Positions 7,251-7,384 of a stretch of DNA of 7,384 bases are shown here, piece by piece (positions within the stretch are counted from its first letter, which is position 1; each line of letters starts with the position of its first letter). Both the position numbers and the translations under genes were made by a program. The stretch covers positions 1 through 7,384 of the forward strand of contig DQGF01000373.1 of assembly GCA_003525045.1 (NCBI GenBank), read 5' to 3'. The notes beneath the pieces were generated by a model, which saw nothing but the letters and a program-made list of their open reading frames with translations, was not told where the DNA came from and did no database searches. The DNA comes from Pseudomonas sp. (lineage in GTDB: Bacteria > Pseudomonadota > Gammaproteobacteria > Pseudomonadales > Pseudomonadaceae).

Positions 7251-7384
7251 ATGCGGTTTCTGCGGGTGATGTTGCTGCTGGTGCTGCTCATCGGCACGGC
7301 GGCGGTGAGCGTCTGGCGTGGCTGGGTCTCGCTGCCGCCGCAATGGAATCCCTGGGCGCCGCTGGACGTGAAGGCTGAACCCAA
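7251..7384 (+). CDS. Extensin-like family protein, N-terminus only (runs off the window)
   Basis: An open frame of 44 codons continues past the end. It starts two bases after the preceding TGA, with AAAGG (7240-7244) as a well-spaced Shine-Dalgarno. Residues 1-5 are MRFLR, then a hydrophobic stretch (about 6-21) forms a signal peptide or N-terminal anchor with no clear cleavage site. SLPPQWNPWAPLDVKAEP follows. From memory the WNPWAPLD segment just after the anchor is typical of Pseudomonas extensin-like proteins (PF06904), which are exported and of unknown function. The diagnostic domain lies beyond the window, so the family call is tentative. It is likely co-transcribed with the three genes before it. 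Confidence 0.7.
   Translation, partial: MRFLRVMLLLVLLIGTAAVSVWRGWVSLPPQWNPWAPLDVKAEP

Overview
The window looks like chromosomal core sequence from a Pseudomonas, most likely of the P. fluorescens group. Three things point there: the gene content and order (a small conserved protein divergent from ppc, then adk, then tsaB); GC-rich codon use that is even across all genes; and two copies of the GAGCAAGC-type REP palindrome typical of fluorescent pseudomonads. The species call is inference. I see no transposase, phage gene, CRISPR array, tRNA or rRNA.

Layout. Positions 1-92 hold a REP doublet (REPIN) with a second hairpin nested inside. Positions 105-449 (minus) encode a 114-aa conserved protein of unsure role with a ribbon-helix-helix-like middle. 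A 200-nt divergent spacer separates it from ppc (650-3280, plus), a full-length phosphoenolpyruvate carboxylase with its catalytic motifs and C-terminal aspartate-site residues. A 288-nt spacer with three inverted repeats leads to adk (3569-4219), adenylate kinase, which ends at a strong intrinsic terminator (4234-4265). tsaB (4306-4980) follows, encoding a subunit of the tRNA t6A synthesis machinery. A second REPIN lies at 5001-5084.

The last third looks like one operon read on the plus strand from a candidate sigma-70 promoter at 5172-5200. It holds a 101-aa protein of unknown function (5228-5533), a DUF72/YecE-family protein (5533-6393) that shares one base with it, an isocitrate lyase/PEP mutase superfamily protein (6427-7248), and the start of an extensin-like secreted or membrane-anchored protein (7251 to the window end), two bases further on.

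The first part is housekeeping: anaplerotic carbon fixation (ppc), adenylate balance (adk) and tRNA modification (tsaB), each apparently a separate transcription unit. The tail operon is made of genes whose roles are poorly known. I found no convincing new defence, mobile or biosynthetic system. The most interesting leads are the RHH-like protein divergent from ppc, the nested REPIN, the structured ppc-adk spacer, the uncharacterised tail operon and a five-proline run in PEPC.
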